This document shows positions 39,131 to 41,468 of a DNA stretch of 41,468 nucleotides, one piece after another. The position numbers were made by a program, and so were the translations under genes. Below the pieces are notes generated by a model. It searched no databases and was not told where the DNA came from. It saw nothing but the letters and a program-made list of their open reading frames with translations. The DNA comes from CAZQKE01 sp964593865. GTDB taxonomy: Bacteria > Chloroflexota > Anaerolineae > JAAYZQ01. Each line of letters starts with the position of its first letter. The first letter of the stretch is position 1. The stretch is taken from contig CAZQKE010000020.1 of NCBI GenBank assembly GCA_964593865.1, positions 1 through 41,468 of the forward strand, read 5' to 3'.

Positions 39131-40608
39131 TGGACACCTACCTGTTCGCCGGAGACAGCTTGACCGAGGGCGTGTACGGCGAAAGCTACGTGGAGCGCAT
39201 CGCCCGCGCCCTCTACCGGGGTTGGGCCGGATTGGAAGGCGAAGTGGTCAACGCCGGGCGCGGCGGCGACACCATCGCCGCCCTGCTGGACCGCATTGAG
39301 GAGCCGCTGCGCCGCTACCAACCCCGGTGGGTGATTTTCGCCATCGGCCTCAACGATGTCTGGTTCCCCTGGCTGGGCGAACACAGCATCGGCTGGCGGC
39401 TTTCCAACGCCTACCGCCGCCTGCGGGGGCGCACATGCACCACCGACCTGGACCGGTTCGCCGCCGCCTACCGCTCCCTGGTGGATACGGCCCGGACCGT
39501 GGCCGATGCGCGGGTGCTGGCCTGCACCTTGCCGCCCATCGGCGAGCAGCTGGCCGCGCCGGTCAACCGCCGACTGGCCCGCCTCAACGGCGTCATCAAA
39601 CATGTGGCCGCCGACCGCCGCATTCCCGTCGCCGACGTGTGGCAGGCCTTTGTGGAGGAGCTGGCCGCCCGCCCCCGCTCCGCCCACTATATGCCCGGCG
39701 AATGGCTCTTTGCCTGGCTGGACCGCCGCCGCTTGCGCTCCCCCGGCGTCACCCCCGATTCGGTGGCGGAGCGCCGCCACCTGTGGCTGACCCTGGACGG
39801 CATCCACCTCAACAGCCGGGGGGCCGACCTGTGGGCCAAAACCGTCCTGGCGGCCCTGGCCCAGGCCAGGGGAACCGCCGTCGCCGACGCGCCCTCCCTG
39901 GCCCGCCGCCTGGACCTGCCCTGCTTCCGGCAAGGACCGCTGACCGTCTGCCACTCGCCCGGCTGGGAGGCCCGCGCCCAGGAGGTGAGCGTCCCGTTGG
40001 CCGAAGATTACGAGCGGCTGGCGGAGCTGACCGCCGCCCGGCCCACCGTCCACCTGGCCGTGCTCCATGCCGTCCACTGGAAGCAGAGCGGTTGCCCTTC
40101 GCCCTACCCCGCCCCCGCGCCCTGCCGCGAAGGGACCGAAGGCGCGGTCCTGCTGCCCGACGCCTACCCCCAAGATTTCCTGCGGGCCATGCACCTGCCC
40201 GAAGCGTTGGCCGCCTGGCCCAGCCGCCCCCCCTCCCTGATGGAGCTGACCAGCCTGGCCCAGGCCACCGCCCTGGCCGACCTGCTGGGCATCCAGGCCC
40301 TGGCCCGCCTCTTTTTGCAGGAACTCCAGGTCGCCCCCGCCGACCCGGAACTGGGCCGCCTCTTTGCCGCCTATCTGACCTATGCCGTCCTGCGCAGCCG
40401 CCGGGACGCAACCGCCGCCTCCCTGGCTTCCGGCTGGGAAGCGTGGACCCAGGTGCTGTTCCGCGCCGGACACCCCGAAGGGCAGGTGCGCCACCAGGCC
40501 CAGGTGCTCTATGAGCAGCACGGCGACGACCTGGCCGCCGACCTGAGCAGCAGCGCAGGGCAGGATCGTCGCAAGACCCTTCGGGTTTTGGAAACCCGAA
40601 GGGTCTGA
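39130..40608 (+). CDS. SGNH/GDSL hydrolase with C-terminal helical domain
   Basis: A 492-residue protein. The hydrolase part (about 1-245) has GDSLTEGVYGESY with the nucleophile Ser near residue 10, an AGRGGDTI block, IFAIGLNDVW near 73, and DGIHLN near 223 with the Asp-His pair. No signal peptide is visible, so it should act in the cytoplasm, unlike most surface esterases. The C-terminal half (about 270-480) is helical, low in recognised motifs, and includes SLMELTSLAQATALADLLG. It begins one base inside the korB stop. The last 12 residues (about KTLRVLETRRV) are encoded by a terminator-like hairpin, so the gene may once have ended earlier. Substrate and link to KorAB are unknown. Confidence 0.82.
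   Translation: MDTYLFAGDSLTEGVYGESYVERIARALYRGWAGLEGEVVNAGRGGDTIAALLDRIEEPLRRYQPRWVIFAIGLNDVWFPWLGEHSIGWRLSNAYRRLRGRTCTTDLDRFAAAYRSLVDTARTVADARVLACTLPPIGEQLAAPVNRRLARLNGVIKHVAADRRIPVADVWQAFVEELAARPRSAHYMPGEWLFAWLDRRRLRSPGVTPDSVAERRHLWLTLDGIHLNSRGADLWAKTVLAALAQARGTAVADAPSLARRLDLPCFRQGPLTVCHSPGWEARAQEVSVPLAEDYERLAELTAARPTVHLAVLHAVHWKQSGCPSPYPAPAPCREGTEGAVLLPDAYPQDFLRAMHLPEALAAWPSRPPSLMELTSLAQATALADLLGIQALARLFLQELQVAPADPELGRLFAAYLTYAVLRSRRDATAASLASGWEAWTQVLFRAGHPEGQVRHQAQVLYEQHGDDLAADLSSSAGQDRRKTLRVLETRRV
40574..40606 (+). terminator. Terminator-type hairpin inside the 3' end of the SGNH gene
   Basis: A perfect 15-bp stem, AGACCCTTCGGGTTT with AAACCCGAAGGGTCT, has a 3-nt loop and ends at the first base of the stop codon. 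No T-tract follows (GAGGTTGCC). A hairpin with CTTCGGG/CCCGAAG arms like this is a recurrent palindrome; it may act as a terminator, an RNA-stabilising end or a repeat insertion. Confidence 0.55.
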
Positions 40609-40676
40609 GGTTGCCAGCCACGAAGGGCCGCAGGGTGCAGTTTGAACGATAGCACAAAGAGGAGGAGGAGGAGTCC

Positions 40677-41468
40677 ATGTCCGGCGAGTCACCGCAATAC
40701 AACATCACCGCCATCCGGGACCTGTTGCTGGCTGCCTTCACCGCCAAAGATCTACGCGCTCTCTTCCTTTTTACCGAAAACCCCGCCCTGCGTCCCTTGA
40801 CCCAGGAATTCGGCCCCAACGATGGCCTGGCGGCAATGGTAGCCACAACCATCGAATTTTGCCGCACCCGCGCCCTGCTGCCCGACCTGCTGCGCGAGGT
40901 GGAAAAGGAACGCCCCCGCCAGTACGCCCGCTTTGCCGACCGCCTATCCGCTGCTCCATCCGCCGCTCCACCCGCCCCTCCACCCGCTGCTCCGACCTAC
41001 CACATCCACATTGAACAGGGTCGGGGCATCGCCATCGGCGACAACGCTCAGGTTGTCATCGGCGACACATCCCGCCCGCCGGTCGGCGTCCCCTTCCAGG
41101 CCGCCGGACGGATGCCGGAGCACTTTGTCCCCCGCCCGGAGGTGGGCGAACCGCTCAAGGAAGCCCTCCTGGCCCGCCAACCCGCCGCCCCCGGCGCGTT
41201 GGTGGTCAGCGCGGTACACGGCCTGGGCGGCATCGGCAAGACGACCCTGGTCGCCGCCCTGGCCCACGACCCCGAGATCGTCGCCGCCTTTCCCGACGGC
41301 GTCCTGTGGGTGACATTGGGCCAGCAACCGGAACTGCTCCCCCGCCTGCGCGAGTGGATCCAGGCCCTGGGCGACTACAACGTTGACCCCTCCACCGTGG
41401 AGGGAGCGAGCAACCACCTGCGCACCCTGCTCCACGACAAAGCCTGCCTGCTGGTGGTGGACGATGCC
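40677..41468 (+). CDS. STAND NTPase with N-terminal effector-associated-type domain (5' part)
   Basis: 264 codons are visible, open at the right edge. Residues about 6-90 are a helical domain (ITAIRDLLLAAFTAKDLRAL to ERPRQYARFADRL) similar to effector-associated, death-like adaptor domains. A Pro/Ala linker and a short strand-rich block (GRGIAIGDNAQVVIGD) follow. The NTPase begins near 150 (PRPEVGEPLKEALL) with Walker A GLGGIGKTTLV near 182-192 and Walker B CLLVVDD at the edge. These NB-ARC/SWACOS-type ATPases act as ligand-triggered switches, often in conflict or antiphage systems. The effector or sensor C-terminal domain is outside the window. Start ATG 40677 follows GGAGGAGGAGG. Confidence 0.8.
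   Translation, partial: MSGESPQYNITAIRDLLLAAFTAKDLRALFLFTENPALRPLTQEFGPNDGLAAMVATTIEFCRTRALLPDLLREVEKERPRQYARFADRLSAAPSAAPPAPPPAAPTYHIHIEQGRGIAIGDNAQVVIGDTSRPPVGVPFQAAGRMPEHFVPRPEVGEPLKEALLARQPAAPGALVVSAVHGLGGIGKTTLVAALAHDPEIVAAFPDGVLWVTLGQQPELLPRLREWIQALGDYNVDPSTVEGASNHLRTLLHDKACLLVVDDA

Noticed and set aside
39121..40692. Long minus-strand ORF opposite the SGNH gene
   Set aside because: It is a Gly/Gln/Ala-rich shadow with no motif, while the plus strand has a clear hydrolase and a coupled start.

Overview
The window reads as a G+C-rich chromosomal segment of a Chloroflexota bacterium, most likely of the Anaerolineae/Ardenticatenia type. No rRNA or tRNA is present to prove this. The placement is inferred from the combination of CarD, a DUF3467 protein, Thr/Pro-linker beta-propeller surface proteins, DUF11 surface proteins carrying a PLxxR-type motif, several GT39 enzymes with C-terminal beta-sandwich domains, and tandem hairpin repeats. 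No IS element, phage gene or CRISPR array was seen.

Layout. 1-2708: the 3' end of an RNase Z-like metallo-beta-lactamase gene, relics of an AAA ATPase/DUF4276 gene pair, a molybdopterin-binding-domain protein and a DUF364 protein. 2721-7644: a phosphonate-type ABC importer (phnD, phnC, and one gene fusing two PhnE permeases with two probable extracytoplasmic domains), interrupted by a 190-bp tandem repeat. 7666-9048: a strong promoter, a structured RNA or leader, rpsU, infA, carD and a terminator. 9104-12825 (minus): an ssb - DUF3467 - der - beta-propeller lipoprotein operon. 12856-15611: a GNAT-type acyltransferase (minus) and a second beta-propeller protein (plus), read from a shared intergenic region that holds a repeat relic. 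15754-34348 (minus): an 18-kb cell-surface region with a B12-type radical SAM enzyme, a secreted propeller/SGNH hydrolase, a methyltransferase, three GT39 membrane glycosyltransferases, a hexapeptide acyltransferase, an AglD-like membrane protein and two paralogous DUF11/LamG-like surface proteins. 34438-41468 (plus): a flavin reductase, a hairpin-repeat array, a homocysteine methyltransferase, a two-subunit 2-oxoacid:ferredoxin oxidoreductase translationally coupled to an SGNH hydrolase, and the 5' part of a STAND NTPase gene.

How the genes fit together. The 15.7-34.3 kb block looks like one programme for building and decorating the cell envelope: lipid-linked sugar transfer (GT39), lipid flipping or synthesis (AglD-like), O-acylation, methylation, radical SAM chemistry, and the surface proteins themselves. 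Stop/start overlaps of 4 bp (GT39-GT39, acyltransferase-GT39, der-lipoprotein), 8 bp (korA-korB) and 1 bp (korB-SGNH) indicate translational coupling. Five promoter-like sites share an exact 17-nt spacer, giving a consistent housekeeping sigma signature.

The least ordinary items are the PhnE-PhnE fusion with inserted soluble domains, two structured RNA candidates (7701-7880 plus; 24441-24534 minus), the composite hairpin repeat at two main sites, and the KorAB-SGNH-STAND run at the right edge.
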